From Lysobacter capsici (GTDB lineage: Bacteria > Pseudomonadota > Gammaproteobacteria > Xanthomonadales > Xanthomonadaceae): a DNA stretch of 64,000 nt. The stretch is from positions 5,518,001 through 5,582,000 of the forward strand of contig NZ_CP094357.1 in the NCBI RefSeq assembly GCF_014779555.2, in the 5' to 3' direction. Each line of letters opens with the position of its first letter. Position 1 is the first letter of the stretch. Below the pieces are notes generated by a model that saw nothing but the letters and a program-made list of their open reading frames with translations, was not told the origin of the DNA and did no database searches. Positions 8,808 through 17,728 of this stretch are shown here, in pieces. The translations under genes and the position numbers were made by a program.

Positions 8808-11327
8808 ATGGCCAAGAACCTCCTCATCGTCGAGTCGCCCGCCAAGGCCAAGACGATCAACAAGTACCTCGGCAAGGACTTCACCGTCCTGGCCTCCTAC
8901 GGCCATGTCCGCGACCTGGTGCCGAAAGAGGGCGCGGTCGATCCCGACAATCACTTCGCGATGGACTACGCCGTCATCGAGAAGAACGAAAAACACGTCG
9001 ACGCGATCGCCAAGGCCGCCAAGAGCGCCGACAACGTGTTTCTGGCGACCGACCCGGACCGCGAGGGCGAGGCGATCAGCTGGCACATCGGCGAGATCCT
9101 GCGCGAGCGCGGCCTGCTGGAAGGCAAGCCGCTGCAGCGGGTGGTGTTCACCGAAATCACCCCGCGCGCGATCAAGGAGGCCATGAGCCACCCGCGCGAG
9201 ATCGCCAGCGACCTGGTCGATGCGCAGCAGGCCCGCCGCGCGCTCGACTACCTGGTCGGCTTCAACCTGTCGCCGGTGCTGTGGCGCAAGGTCCAGCGCG
9301 GCCTGTCCGCCGGCCGGGTGCAGTCGCCGGCGCTGCGCATGATCGTCGAGCGCGAAGAGGAAATCGAAGCCTTCGTCGCCCGCGAATACTGGTCGATCGA
9401 GGCCGAGTGCGCGCATCCGCAGCAGGCGTTCACCGCCAAGCTCAACAAGCTCGACGGCAAGAAGTTCGAGCAGTTCACCATCACCGAGGGCGACAGCGCC
9501 GAGGCCGCGCGCAAGCGCATCGTCGCCGCCGCCAACGGCGCGCTGCACGTCACCGACGTCACCAGCAAGGAACGCAAGCGCCGCCCGGCCGCGCCGTTCA
9601 CCACCTCGACCCTGCAGCAGGAAGCCTCGCGCAAGCTCGGCTTCACCACCTCGCGGACCATGCGCGTGGCGCAGAAGCTGTACGAGGGCATGGCGCTCGG
9701 CGACGAGGGCACGGTCGGCCTGATCAGCTACATGCGTACCGACTCGGTGAGCCTGTCGCAGGAAGCCGTGGCCGAAATCCGCGACGTGATCGCGCGCGAC
9801 TTCGGCACCAAGGCGCTGCCGGACAAGCCCAACACCTACCAGACCAAGTCGAAGAACGCGCAGGAAGCGCACGAAGCGATCCGTCCGACCTCGGCATTGC
9901 GCACGCCGGCGCAGGTCGCGCGCTTCCTCGACGACGACGGCCGCCGCCTGTACGAACTGATCTGGAAGCGCGCCGTCGCTTCGCAGATGGTGCCGGCCAC
10001 GCTCAACACCGTCAGCGTCGACCTCGCCGCCGGCACCGAGCACAGCTTCCGCGCCTCGGGCACGACCGTGATCGATCCGGGCTTCCTCGCCGTGTACGAG
10101 GAAGGCAAGGACGCCAAGGCCGCCGAGGACGAAGACGAAGGCCGCAAGCTGCCGTTGATGAAGACCGGCGACCGCATCCCGGTCGACCGCATCCACGCCG
10201 ACCAGCACTTCACCGAGCCGCCGCCGCGCTTCTCGGAAGCCTCCCTGGTCAAGACGCTCGAGGAATACGGCATCGGCCGTCCCTCGACCTACGCCTCGAT
10301 CATCCAGACCTTGCTGTTCCGCAAGTACGTCGAACTCGACAGCCGCCGCTTCCGTCCCAGCGACGTCGGCCGCGCGGTGTCGAAGTTCCTGTCCGGCCAT
10401 TTCACCCAGTACGTCGACTACGACTTCACCGCCAAGCTCGAGGACGAGCTCGATGCGGTGTCGCGCGGCGAAGAGGACTGGGTGCCGCTGATGGAGCGCT
10501 TCTGGGGCCCGTTCAAGCAATTGGTCGAGGACAAGAAAGAATCGGTCGATCGCAACGAAGCCACCGGCGCGCGCGAACTGGGCACCGACCCCAAGAGCGG
10601 CAAGCCGGTCAGCGTGCGCCTGGGCCGCTATGGACCGTACGCGCAGATCGGCACCGCCGAGGACGAGGACAAGCCGACCTTCGCATCGCTGCGTCCGGGC
10701 CAGAGCATGCACACCATTTCGCTCGAGGACTCGCTCGAGCTGTTCAAGCTGCCGCGCAAGCTCGGCCTGGACAAGGACGAGGAAGTCAGCGTCGGCGTCG
10801 GCCGCTTCGGTCCGTTCGCCAAGCGCGGCAGCGTGTACGCCTCGCTGAAGAAGGAAGACGACCCGTACACGATCGACCTGGCGCGCGCGGTGTTCCTGAT
10901 CGAAGAGAAGGAAGAGATCGCGCGCAACCGGATCATCAAGGAATTCGACGGCAGCGACATCCAGGTGCTCAACGGCCGCTTCGGTCCCTACATCAGCGAC
11001 GGCAAGCTCAACGGCCGCATCCCGAAGGATCGCGAACCCGCTTCGCTGACCCTGGAGGAAGTGGTCAAGCTGATGGAGGAAACCGGCAAGCCGATGCGCG
11101 GCCGCTTCGGCAAGAAGACCGCGGCCAAGAAGGAACCGGCCAAGAAGGCGGCGAAGAAAGCCGCCAAGAAGGTCGTGAGCGCCGATGGCGAAGCCAAGGC
11201 ACCGGTGAAGAAGGCCGCGGCCAAGAAGGCGCCGGCTAAGAAGGCGACGAAGAAAGCCGCGAAGAAAACCGCGACCAAGAAAGCCGCGAAAAAGGTCGTC
11301 AAGAAGGCCGTGGCGAAAACCGCCTGA
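8808..11327 (+). CDS. topA: DNA topoisomerase I (type IA, omega protein)
   Basis: Relaxes negative supercoils. 839 residues. Starts MAKNLLIVESPAKAKTINKY. Toprim domain with DPDREGEAISWH. The catalytic Tyr lies in GLISYMRTDSVSLS (about Y308, comparable to E. coli Y319). The core continues through FLSGHFTQYVDYDFTAKLED. Instead of the C-terminal Cys4 zinc fingers of E. coli TopA there are Topo_C-type repeats (residues ~580-760, RLGRYGPYAQ, VGRFGPFAKRGS, NGRFGPYISDGKLNGR). A final ~75-residue Lys/Ala tail rich in AAKK and KKA repeats follows and resembles histone H1 or DNA-binding tails. Such tails are common in TopA of high-GC bacteria and probably aid processivity. Confidence 0.97.
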   Translation: MAKNLLIVESPAKAKTINKYLGKDFTVLASYGHVRDLVPKEGAVDPDNHFAMDYAVIEKNEKHVDAIAKAAKSADNVFLATDPDREGEAISWHIGEILRERGLLEGKPLQRVVFTEITPRAIKEAMSHPREIASDLVDAQQARRALDYLVGFNLSPVLWRKVQRGLSAGRVQSPALRMIVEREEEIEAFVAREYWSIEAECAHPQQAFTAKLNKLDGKKFEQFTITEGDSAEAARKRIVAAANGALHVTDVTSKERKRRPAAPFTTSTLQQEASRKLGFTTSRTMRVAQKLYEGMALGDEGTVGLISYMRTDSVSLSQEAVAEIRDVIARDFGTKALPDKPNTYQTKSKNAQEAHEAIRPTSALRTPAQVARFLDDDGRRLYELIWKRAVASQMVPATLNTVSVDLAAGTEHSFRASGTTVIDPGFLAVYEEGKDAKAAEDEDEGRKLPLMKTGDRIPVDRIHADQHFTEPPPRFSEASLVKTLEEYGIGRPSTYASIIQTLLFRKYVELDSRRFRPSDVGRAVSKFLSGHFTQYVDYDFTAKLEDELDAVSRGEEDWVPLMERFWGPFKQLVEDKKESVDRNEATGARELGTDPKSGKPVSVRLGRYGPYAQIGTAEDEDKPTFASLRPGQSMHTISLEDSLELFKLPRKLGLDKDEEVSVGVGRFGPFAKRGSVYASLKKEDDPYTIDLARAVFLIEEKEEIARNRIIKEFDGSDIQVLNGRFGPYISDGKLNGRIPKDREPASLTLEEVVKLMEETGKPMRGRFGKKTAAKKEPAKKAAKKAAKKVVSADGEAKAPVKKAAAKKAPAKKATKKAAKKTATKKAAKKVVKKAVAKTA

Positions 11328-11332
11328 TGGCG

Positions 11333-11405
11333 CGATCGCCGCGCTAAGCGGCGATCGAAATCGACGAGTGAACAGCGGGCGCCGGTTGCGGCGCCCGTTG
11401 CGTTT
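11333..11405 (+). terminator. Two stacked hairpins after topA; rest of 11406-11716 empty
   Basis: The first stem, CGATCGCCGC / GCGGCGATCG (11333-11342 with 11348-11357, loop gctaa), starts within a few bases of the topA stop. The second, CGGGCGCCG / CGGCGCCCG (11376-11384 with 11389-11397), is followed by ttgcgttt. Together they should terminate topA transcription. From 11406 to 11716 I see no gene; the region serves as leader for the first LPMO gene, whose ribosome-binding site caggag is at 11706-11711. Confidence 0.6.
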
Positions 11406-11716
11406 GCGCGACGGCCCGCGCGCGCGACGCGCCGCAACAAACGCCAGCGACACGCTGTCGCAGCCGCGTCGCCAAGCCGTGACGCCGCTTCCGCTTTCAC
11501 ATCGCCGTCGCCACCACACGCCCGCGCATGTCGCCGCCAGCGACCGCTCGCACAGATTCAGCCCGCACCGGCCACTAGGATCGGCCCCACATCGCGGGCC
11601 GGTCCATGGACCGAAGCCCGACTCAGACGCGATCCAAATCGCGCGCGCATCACGACCAGCACGAAGACCTGTTCCCTGGGGGGTGTCTTTCACCTATCCC
11701 ATCGACAGGAGTCGTC

Positions 11717-12712
11717 ATGACCCGCGCCACTCGTATTTCCCTGCTCTCCGCCGCCGTCGCCCTGTGCGCGGCCGCCCTGCCGGCGTCCTCGGCCTTCGCC
11801 CACGGCACCTTCGTCAATCCGCAAAGCCGGATCTACAAGTGCTACCTGGGCAACAAGGAAAATCCCGCCGATCCGGCCTGCCGCGCCGCCTGGGCGGTCG
11901 CCGGTTCGCAGCTGTTCTACGACTGGAACGGCATCAACCAGGCCAACGCCAACAGCAACCACCGCGCCGTGGTGCCCGACGGCAAGCAGTGCAGCGGCAA
12001 CAACCCGACCTTCCGCGGCCTGGACGTGATCCGCAGCGACTGGCAGACCAGCAACCTGCGTTCGGGATCGAGCTACACCTTCACCTTCTACGCGACCGCG
12101 CCGCACGCGACCAAGGACTGGACTTTCTTCGTCACCCCGCAGGGCTGGAACCCGAACACGGCGCTGCGCTGGAACGACCTGCAGCAGTTCTGCAAGACCG
12201 GCCCGGTGCCGCTGTCGAGCGGCAACAACTACCACATCACCTGCACCCTGCCCGCGCGCAGCGGCCGCCACGTGATCTACAACACCTGGCAACGCTCGGA
12301 TTCGACCGAAGCGTTCTACACCTGCATGGACGTCAACTTCACCAACTCGGTCGCCGATGCGAAGTCGCCGTGGCGCGAGTCGGGCAGCGTCAACGTGGTC
12401 AACGACTACCCGGTCGGCACCGCGGTGACCCTGCGCGTGTTCAACCCCGACGGCAGCGACGCGGAGAAGATCGAAACCGTGCTGCGCGAAGGCGAAACCT
12501 CGATCGTCGCCTGGCCGCGCCGGGTCGCCGAACAAGTCAACGCGCGCGCCAGGTTCGCCCGCATCGGCGAGCAGCGCGGCGGTCAGGTGCAGGCGAAGGA
12601 CGGCCCGGGTAATCGCGTCTACCTCAGCGGCAATCGCTCCTACGCCTTCGACGTGCGCCTGCCGGCATCGGCCAAGCCGTTCGCCGACGAGCACGCGCAT
12701 CACGATCACTGA
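11717..12712 (+). CDS. Secreted AA10 lytic polysaccharide monooxygenase (GbpA-like, no CBM)
   Basis: Copper enzyme that oxidatively cleaves chitin (or cellulose) chains. 331 residues. The Sec signal peptide ends at A28, exposing His29 as the mature N-terminus (HGTFVNPQSR), the first ligand of the copper histidine brace; the second is H130 in TAPHATKDWTF. The axial region AFYTCMDVNF is present. The AA10 domain (~29-210) is followed by a ~100-residue GbpA domain-2-like module (VTLRVFNPDGSDAEKIET ... RFARIG) and a His-rich C-terminus (DEHAHHDH). ATG at 11717 with ribosome-binding site CAGGAG. Paired with a second LPMO downstream; the two share near-identical DNA over ~65 bp around RHVIYNTWQRSDSTEAFYTC, indicating recent duplication or gene conversion. 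Confidence 0.93.
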   Translation: MTRATRISLLSAAVALCAAALPASSAFAHGTFVNPQSRIYKCYLGNKENPADPACRAAWAVAGSQLFYDWNGINQANANSNHRAVVPDGKQCSGNNPTFRGLDVIRSDWQTSNLRSGSSYTFTFYATAPHATKDWTFFVTPQGWNPNTALRWNDLQQFCKTGPVPLSSGNNYHITCTLPARSGRHVIYNTWQRSDSTEAFYTCMDVNFTNSVADAKSPWRESGSVNVVNDYPVGTAVTLRVFNPDGSDAEKIETVLREGETSIVAWPRRVAEQVNARARFARIGEQRGGQVQAKDGPGNRVYLSGNRSYAFDVRLPASAKPFADEHAHHDH

Positions 12713-13010
12713 GATCGGCTTGAGCGGCCCTCGGTGTTGCGAGGCGGCTTGCCGTTTCGCAACGCCGATCGGGTGAAACCGGTTCGCGTGCAGGTCGATC
12801 TCGATCGCCATGTCCGCGTTCGCCGTCGATCCCGTGCGTTCGCCGTCGACGGCATCGATCGGTGCCGTCGAACGGCGCATTGCTGCCTGGCCCTGCAGCC
12901 GGCGGCATTCGTCGAGCACGCACGATGCGTACTTGTCTGATTGTTCTCGCGCTTAGCGTGCCTACGCTGGCTTGTCCGGATGCCCCCGGACGCCATTCCC
13001 AGGAACGCTC

Positions 13011-14204
13011 ATGACCCCGATTCCCCCGATACGGTCCGCCCTTCTCGCTCTCGCCGTGCTGACCGTGCTGCCGCTCGCGCAGGTTCACGCCCACGGCTCG
13101 ATGATCAAACCCAAGAGCCGCGTCGTCGCCTGCGCCGACGGCAACCGCGAAAACCCGACCGACCCGGCCTGCGCCGCCGCGCATCGGGTCTCGGGCTTGG
13201 CGATGTTCTACGACTGGATGAGCATCAATCAGGCCGCCGCCAACGGCAACCATCGCGCCGTGGTCGCCGACGGCAAGCTGTGCAGCGGCGGCAATCCCAC
13301 CTTCGAAGGCCTGAACCTCGCCCGCGCCGACTGGCAGGCGCAGCCGATCGCCGCCGACGCCAACGGCCGCTACGAATTCCTGTTCAAGGGCACCGCGCCG
13401 CACGCCACCCGCGAGTGGACCTTCTATGTCACCCGCGACGGCTGGAACCCGAACCAGCCGCTGCGCTGGGCCGACCTGGAACCGTTCTGCACGGTCGGCA
13501 ACACCGCGCTCGCGTCCGACGGCAACTACCATTTGAACTGCCCGCTGCCCAAGCGCAGCGGCCGTCATGTGATCTACAACACCTGGCAACGCTCGGATTC
13601 GACCGAGGCGTTCTACACCTGCATGGACGTGGCGTTTTCCGGCGCGGGCACGCCGCCCTCGCCGACCACCTGGACCGACGCCGGCGCATTGAGCGCACAC
13701 ACCGCGTTGCCGATCGGCACCAGCGTGAGCCTGCGGGTGTTCGAAGCCAACGGTAACGACGCCGAACGCATCGAGGTCACGCTCAAGGCCGGCGAGACCG
13801 CGGCGACCGCCTGGCCGCTGCGCCTGGGCCGGCAGGTCAACGCGACCGCGCGCTACGCCCGCATCGGCGTGCACAGCAACGGCGCGATCACGCCGCAGCC
13901 TTCGGCCAGCGCCAATCGTGTCTTCCTCAGCGGCAGCGGCCGCCGTTACCAGCTCGACATCCGGCAGCCCGCGCCCAATCCCAATCCCAATCCGAACCCG
14001 AGTCCGGGCACGCCGTCGGGTTACGACTACGTCTACCCCGACGGCATCGGCCGCTATGTGCCCGGCGCCACCGTGGTCAAGGGCAGCGACGGCAAGCTGT
14101 ACGGCTGCCGGCCGTTCCCCGAAGGCGGCTGGTGCAATATCAACGCCGACGCCTACCGTCCCGGCACCGGTTACGCCTGGAAGGACGCCTGGGTGCCGTA
14201 CTGA
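13011..14204 (+). CDS. Secreted AA10 lytic polysaccharide monooxygenase with C-terminal chitin-binding module
   Basis: 397 residues. The signal peptide ends VHA, giving mature His28 (HGSMIKPKSR); the second brace His is H131 in TAPHATREWTFYVT. The AA10 core is followed by the same GbpA-2-like module as the upstream paralogue. An Asn-Pro repeat linker (NPNPNPNPSPG) leads to a ~60-residue C-terminal carbohydrate-binding module with KGSDGKLYGCRPFPEGGWCN and YAWKDAWVPY, resembling the CBM5/12-CBM73 chitin binders. The ATG at 13011 gives a proper signal peptide; an upstream TTG at 12972 is rejected. Likely role: chitin degradation on fungal or arthropod prey. The exact CBM family number is uncertain. 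Confidence 0.92.
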   Translation: MTPIPPIRSALLALAVLTVLPLAQVHAHGSMIKPKSRVVACADGNRENPTDPACAAAHRVSGLAMFYDWMSINQAAANGNHRAVVADGKLCSGGNPTFEGLNLARADWQAQPIAADANGRYEFLFKGTAPHATREWTFYVTRDGWNPNQPLRWADLEPFCTVGNTALASDGNYHLNCPLPKRSGRHVIYNTWQRSDSTEAFYTCMDVAFSGAGTPPSPTTWTDAGALSAHTALPIGTSVSLRVFEANGNDAERIEVTLKAGETAATAWPLRLGRQVNATARYARIGVHSNGAITPQPSASANRVFLSGSGRRYQLDIRQPAPNPNPNPNPSPGTPSGYDYVYPDGIGRYVPGATVVKGSDGKLYGCRPFPEGGWCNINADAYRPGTGYAWKDAWVPY

Positions 14205-14313
14205 GCTCCGTCGTACTCAGTTCGAACCAAGCCCGGCTCTGGCCCGAACGGGTCGATCCCGACGCCACGACCGCCATGCGACACTGCGCCATCGCCCCCT
14301 GCGCCCGATCCGC

Positions 14314-14874
14314 ATGCCTGAGCTGAGCCTCGAACACGCCGCCGCCGCGCTCGCCCGCGGCGGCGTCGTCGTCTATCCGACCGAAGCGGTGTGGGGGATC
14401 GGCTGCGATCCGTTCGACCAGGCCGCGGTGCTGCGTCTGCTGGCGATCAAGCAACGGCCGGTGGACAAGGGCGTGATCCTGATCGCGGCCTCGGTCGAGC
14501 AGTTCGATGGCCTGATCGACTGGTCGGCGTTGCCGGCCGAGCGCGCCGAGACGGTCCGGGCCAGCTGGCCCGGGCCGAACACCTGGGCGGTGCCCGCCAC
14601 CGCCGCGGTCCCCGCCTGGATCCGCGGCAGCCACGAAAGTGTCGCCGTGCGCGTCACCGCGCATCCGCAGGCACGCGCGCTGTGCCAGGCGCTCGGCCGC
14701 CCCCTCGTTTCCACCAGCGCCAACCTCGCCGGCCAGCCGCCGGCGTTCCAGCGCGAGCAGCTCGACCGCGCCCTGCTCGCGCTCGCCGACGGCGTGTGCG
14801 CCGGCGAAACCGGCGGCCTGTCCGCGCCGACCCCGATCCGCGTCGCCACGACCGGCGAGGTCCTGCGGGGCTGA
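14314..14874 (+). CDS. tsaC: Threonylcarbamoyl-AMP synthase (YrdC/Sua5 family)
   Basis: Makes threonylcarbamoyl-AMP from Thr, bicarbonate and ATP for the t6A37 modification of ANN-decoding tRNAs. 186 residues, the TsaC (short) length without the Sua5 C-terminal domain. YrdC motifs: GGVVVYPTEAVWGIGCDP, KQRPVDKGVILIAA, PGPNTWAVPAT, RPLVSTSANLAGQPP. ATG at 14314 chosen by alignment of the family start; the ribosome-binding site is weak. In relatives tsaC follows topA closely; here two LPMO genes separate them. Confidence 0.94.
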   Translation: MPELSLEHAAAALARGGVVVYPTEAVWGIGCDPFDQAAVLRLLAIKQRPVDKGVILIAASVEQFDGLIDWSALPAERAETVRASWPGPNTWAVPATAAVPAWIRGSHESVAVRVTAHPQARALCQALGRPLVSTSANLAGQPPAFQREQLDRALLALADGVCAGETGGLSAPTPIRVATTGEVLRG

Positions 14875-14931
14875 CCGGGCTCCGACGCGGCCGGGGCTAT
14901 CCTCGCCCTGTCCCGGCCTTGAGGTCCCGCC

Positions 14932-15378
14932 ATGAACCCTGTCACCAGCCCGTTCCCCGCCTGGGCGCTGTGGGCGCTGCTGTCGGCCGTGTTCGCGGCC
15001 ATGACCGCGGTGCTGGCCAAGGTCGGCGTGCAGGGCGTGAGCGCCGACTACGCCACCCTGGTCCGCACCGTGGTGATCGTTATCGCCCTGGCGCTGCTGG
15101 TGCCGCTGAGCGGGCAATGGGTCGATCCGCGCACGTTGCCGTCGCGTTCGCTGCTGTTCCTGATCCTGTCCGGCTTGGCCACCGGCGCCTCGTGGCTGTG
15201 CTACTACCGCGCGCTGAAACTCGGCGACGTGGCCCAGGTGGTGCCGGTCGACAAGCTCAGCGTGGTCCTGGCCGCGCTGTTCGCGGTGAGCTTCCTGGGC
15301 GAGCGGCCGAGCGCGCGCGAGTGGCTGGGGCTGCTGATGGTCGGTAGCGGCGTGCTGGTGCTGGTCTGGCGGCGCTGA
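14932..15378 (+). CDS. Single-repeat EamA (DMT superfamily) small transporter
   Basis: 148-residue inner-membrane protein with about five hydrophobic helices and one EamA repeat (ALLSAVFAAMTAVLAKVGVQ ... KLSVVLAALFAVSFLGERPS ... GLLMVGSGVLVL). Most DMT exporters have two repeats; half-size members act as dimers. Substrate unknown. The ribosome-binding site gaggt lies just ahead of the ATG. Starts 57 bases after tsaC on the same strand and could be cotranscribed. Confidence 0.85.
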   Translation: MNPVTSPFPAWALWALLSAVFAAMTAVLAKVGVQGVSADYATLVRTVVIVIALALLVPLSGQWVDPRTLPSRSLLFLILSGLATGASWLCYYRALKLGDVAQVVPVDKLSVVLAALFAVSFLGERPSAREWLGLLMVGSGVLVLVWRR

Positions 15379-15497
15379 ACCGGCCGTCGCCGAAGGGGCC
15401 GTCGCCAAGCCGGCCCTCGCTAAACCCGCCCTCAACGCCCGCGAACGGCGCCCCGATTCGACTTCCCCGTAACGCAGGCGAGGCGCAAGATGCATGC

Positions 15498-16316
15498 ATG
15501 AACGCCATCCACGCCCGCCGTCGAAGCCTGGTCCTGGCCGCCCTGCTGTCCACCGGCGCATCGCTGGGGACGGCGCAGGCCGCCGAGGTGCTCATCTATC
15601 GCTGCACCGACGATCGCGGCCAGCTGAGCCTGCGCGACACGCCCTGCGCAAAGGGCCAGCGTCAGCAGACCTTGAGCATGGCCCGCCCGGTCGACCCGCC
15701 GCCGCGGACGATCGAAGCTTCGGCCGCGCCGGCCCCGGCCTCGCGTCCGGCCATCGACAGCAGGCCACGCGTGCTGGTGGTGCGCAATCCGCAACCGATG
15801 TTCGACTGCGTGCGCCCGGACGGCAGCCGCTACGCCAGCAGCAACGGCGACGGCAATCCGCGCATGGTGCCGATCGTCGACCTGGGCTACGGCGTGCCGG
15901 TCTACAACAACAACCACACCTCGCTCGGCGGCCGCATCGGCGCGCCCCGGCCGCGCCTGGGCGACCCGTCCGCGGTGCTCAATTCCACCAGCTCCCGTTC
16001 CATGGGCATCGGCTCGGCGGGCATCGCGGTGGCCGCCAACGGCCGCCACGGCAGTGTCAGCTATGCGAGCACCGCCTACTCGGGCGGGTATTATTCCGGT
16101 GGCTACAACTACGGCTCCGGCGTGTACTACGGCAGCCAGTTGATCCGCGACGAATGCGAGCAACTGCCTCAGGAAGAAGTGTGCTCGCGCCTGCGCGACG
16201 ACCGCTACCAGGGCGATCGCCGCTACAACAGCGCGCTGCAGAGCGAGCGCGAACAGATCACCCGGGAACAGCGCATCATCGATGCGCGAATGAACGCCGA
16301 TTGCGGAGCTTACTGA
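15498..16316 (+). CDS. DUF4124 domain secreted protein
   Basis: 272 residues with a signal peptide (cleavage near AQAAE). The N-terminal part carries the DUF4124 pattern (YRCTDDRGQLSLRDTPCAKG), seen in many periplasmic proteins of Xanthomonadaceae and of unknown function. The middle is low-complexity, rich in Tyr/Gly/Ser (YSGGYYSGGYNYGSGVYYGS). The C-terminal ~50 residues carry paired Cys and many Arg/Glu. Stop and the next start overlap (TGATG), so the two genes are translationally coupled. Confidence 0.75.
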   Translation: MNAIHARRRSLVLAALLSTGASLGTAQAAEVLIYRCTDDRGQLSLRDTPCAKGQRQQTLSMARPVDPPPRTIEASAAPAPASRPAIDSRPRVLVVRNPQPMFDCVRPDGSRYASSNGDGNPRMVPIVDLGYGVPVYNNNHTSLGGRIGAPRPRLGDPSAVLNSTSSRSMGIGSAGIAVAANGRHGSVSYASTAYSGGYYSGGYNYGSGVYYGSQLIRDECEQLPQEEVCSRLRDDRYQGDRRYNSALQSEREQITREQRIIDARMNADCGAY

Positions 16317-16987
16317 TGCGTGTGTGGTGGTTGTCGGTTTTGTTGCTGGCCAGCGCCGGCACGCATGCGCAAGGCGGCAAGGTGGTGATCTACCGCTGCA
16401 CCGATGCCCTGGGCCAGTTGACGGTGCAGAACAACACCCCGTGCCCGAAGGGCCAGCAGCAGGAAAAACGCGTGCTCGAAGGCGTGTCGACCTCGTCCGC
16501 GCCGCCGACCTTCATCGGTTCGCCGGTGGCGCCGTACGCGCCGGCCAACGCGCCGCCGCCGCACCCGCCGGTGTCCTCGCAGCTGCCGTCGGTGAAGACG
16601 CCCGCGGCCGCCAATAAAGCCCCGCCCGTGCCGGCCGGCCCGCAGATCGCCGACGCCGACCGACTGCCGCCGCCGGTGCTGTTCGAATGCCGCACCTACG
16701 ACAACGGCCGCTACCTCAACGACGACGGCAACCCGCCGCAGCGTTGCGCGCAGCTGCAGACCACCGGCCTGGGCGGCACCACCAGCCCCGGCGTCGGCGT
16801 CGCCTGCCAGATGGTCACCGACCAATGCCAGCGCCTGCCCGACGAGGCCCTGTGCGAAAACTGGAAGCAGCGCCTGCGCGAAGCGCAATCGGCGCTGCGT
16901 TTCGGCCGCAGCGACAGCCGCGACGCGTCGGCGGCCGAGGTCGCAAGAATCCAGCGGATCGTGACCGAGAGCACCTGCGGCAAGTAA
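16316..16987 (+). CDS. DUF4124-like secreted protein, paralogue of the upstream gene
   Basis: 223 residues. Signal peptide to about residue 19 (GTHAQ), then the same DUF4124 pattern as its neighbour (YRCTDALGQLTVQNNTPCPKG), a Pro/Ala-rich linker, and a C-terminal Cys-containing region (ECRTYDNGRYLNDDGN, CQRLPDEALCENWKQRL) also shared with the preceding gene. The ATG overlaps the upstream stop by one base. The pair probably arose by tandem duplication. Function unknown; likely periplasmic. Confidence 0.75.
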   Translation: MRVWWLSVLLLASAGTHAQGGKVVIYRCTDALGQLTVQNNTPCPKGQQQEKRVLEGVSTSSAPPTFIGSPVAPYAPANAPPPHPPVSSQLPSVKTPAAANKAPPVPAGPQIADADRLPPPVLFECRTYDNGRYLNDDGNPPQRCAQLQTTGLGGTTSPGVGVACQMVTDQCQRLPDEALCENWKQRLREAQSALRFGRSDSRDASAAEVARIQRIVTESTCGK

Positions 16988-17107
16988 GTTCGCGCGTATC
17001 GCCCGGCGGATTTCGGCAACGTTCGGCCTGTTCGCGGTGGGCGATTACCCGTATCGCAACCGGTCGCGCCCCGGCCTATAGTCGAATGCCGTGCGAAGGA
17101 TCGCGAC

Positions 17108-17716
17108 ATGCCGCAACCCGCTCCCAACCCTGGTCTGGACCTCAACTGGCGATTCACCGTCAAGATCGTGCTCATCGTGGTCGTCGCGATGGGCTTGATG
17201 TCCTGGTCCTCATGGGCCTGCGAGCGTTTTCTGCCTTCGCCCGAGGTGCTTTGGCTGAAGCTGCTGTTGAGCGCCTGCGCGGTGGCCGCCGCGATCTGCA
17301 CGTTCATCGTGATGCAGCGCGGCTTCGACCTGCGATCGCCGCCGCGCCTGCTCGGCTCGCGCGACACCGCCTCCCTCAGCGCGATATACGCGGTGCTCAC
17401 GCTCGTGTTTTTGTACGTGTTCCTGCCCGGGCTGCTGCCGCTGTTGCATCGGCTCGCTCCCTCCCAGCCGGTGGTGTTGATCGAGCCGGTCCAGATGGAT
17501 GCGGGCAGTGCACGCGGCTGCCGCAAGCACGCCTCGTTTCCGGGCGATTCGCTGTGGATGCGGCGCAGACTGTGCAAGCTCGATCCCGCGAGCTATGGCG
17601 CGCTGGCGAAAACCGGACGCATCGAAATCGCCGGTTCGGCCTCGTATTTCGGCATCGCGGTAAGCCAGTTCAAGGCCGCGCCGGCGGTCGAGGATCGCGC
17701 CGGTCACAACCCATAA
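17108..17716 (+). CDS. Membrane protein of unknown function, paralogue of the convergent neighbour
   Basis: 202 residues with three predicted membrane helices in the first ~115 residues and a soluble C-terminal domain containing RGCRKHASFPGDSLWMRRRL and GSASYFGIAV. The C-terminal domain aligns clearly with that of the convergent gene at 17729-18310 (RGC....PGD....RRRLCK, SYFGI). No known family recognised. Ends 12 bases from the stop of that paralogue. Confidence 0.65.
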   Translation: MPQPAPNPGLDLNWRFTVKIVLIVVVAMGLMSWSSWACERFLPSPEVLWLKLLLSACAVAAAICTFIVMQRGFDLRSPPRLLGSRDTASLSAIYAVLTLVFLYVFLPGLLPLLHRLAPSQPVVLIEPVQMDAGSARGCRKHASFPGDSLWMRRRLCKLDPASYGALAKTGRIEIAGSASYFGIAVSQFKAAPAVEDRAGHNP

Positions 17717-17728
17717 CGCCGAGGCTGG

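Noticed and set aside
8712-11693. Very long open frame (993 codons) on the minus strand opposite topA
   Set aside because: Antisense shadow caused by GC-rich third positions; low-complexity composition, no family resemblance, while topA on the plus strand is certain.
11717-14204. The LPMO pair as part of a mobile island
   Set aside because: No integrase, IS ends, tRNA or direct repeats were found; base composition by eye matches the genome, so transfer is not shown.
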